A DNA stretch of 6,878 nucleotides from assembly GCA_016926235.1 (NCBI GenBank), contig JAFGOZ010000334.1, positions 1 through 6,878 of the forward strand, given 5' to 3'. The stretch comes from Bacteroidales bacterium (GTDB taxonomy: Bacteria > Bacteroidota > Bacteroidia > Bacteroidales > UBA10428). The notes beneath the pieces were generated by a model. That model had not been told where the DNA came from and did no database searches. It was given only the letters and a program-made list of their open reading frames with translations. The translations under genes and the position numbers were made by a program. Positions 6,811 through 6,878 of this stretch are shown piece after piece; the stretch's first letter is position 1, and each line of letters starts with the position of its first letter.

Positions 6811-6878
6811 TTAATTTTTACCGGCTTCCTTCAAGAAGAAATCCGCCATCATTTTAAAGGTGTTTTCATTGAAGGTTA
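6811..6878 (-). CDS. C-terminal end of an unidentified minus-strand protein (partial)
   Basis: Reading the minus strand from the right edge, one frame stays open for 21 residues, with the sequence TFNENTFKMMADFFLKEAGKN, and stops at TAA (6811-6813). The other two minus frames close within about ten codons. The residues form a plausible amphipathic C-terminal helix with an ordinary composition, and a GC-rich hairpin follows the stop, which supports a real gene end convergent with the susCD operon. C-terminal helices of this kind occur in alpha/beta-hydrolase-like enzymes among others, but the piece is too short to name a family. Confidence 0.55.
   Translation of the reverse strand, partial: TFNENTFKMMADFFLKEAGKN

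Overview
The window looks like a piece of a Bacteroidota chromosome, probably order Bacteroidales. It is AT-rich, lacks strong Shine-Dalgarno sites, has a promoter-like TTTG/TAnnTTTG pair, and its core is a SusC/SusD outer-membrane uptake pair, a hallmark of the phylum. The exact genus cannot be read from the sequence; an environmental (e.g. marine) member is only a guess.

Layout: 1-721 is a very AT-rich region with no convincing gene. Its left end carries a Crp/Fnr-like dyad (112-127), a good match to the Bacteroidota housekeeping promoter (137-166) and an imperfect tandem repeat at the expected transcription start (161-199). A leader of about 550 nt would follow, and its middle is almost free of C on the + strand. 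Three co-directional genes come next: a SusC/RagA-type TonB-dependent transporter (722-3925), a SusD-like nutrient-binding lipoprotein of the SusD-like_2 type (best start 3952, end 5613), and a 316-residue secreted, probably lipidated protein of unknown function (5634-6584). A 14-bp perfect hairpin with a U-tract (6613-6655) closes the operon. The remaining 3' region is a convergent intergenic stretch with two further hairpins, then the C-terminal end of a minus-strand gene that runs off the right edge (6811-6878).

How the genes work together: by family knowledge, SusC forms the outer-membrane barrel and SusD the hinged lid that captures ligand at the cell surface. The third protein sits where SusE/SusF-like or other surface ligand-binding lipoproteins usually lie and is probably an accessory binding subunit. 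No glycoside hydrolase, peptidase, sulfatase, sigma/anti-sigma pair or hybrid two-component regulator is present in the window, so the substrate cannot be deduced.

The locus is a fairly ordinary SusCD operon. I found no evidence of a wholly new system. The points most worth a second look are the strand-skewed leader with its distant promoter, the unclassified third protein, the duplicated susD start region and the hairpin cluster between the convergent genes.
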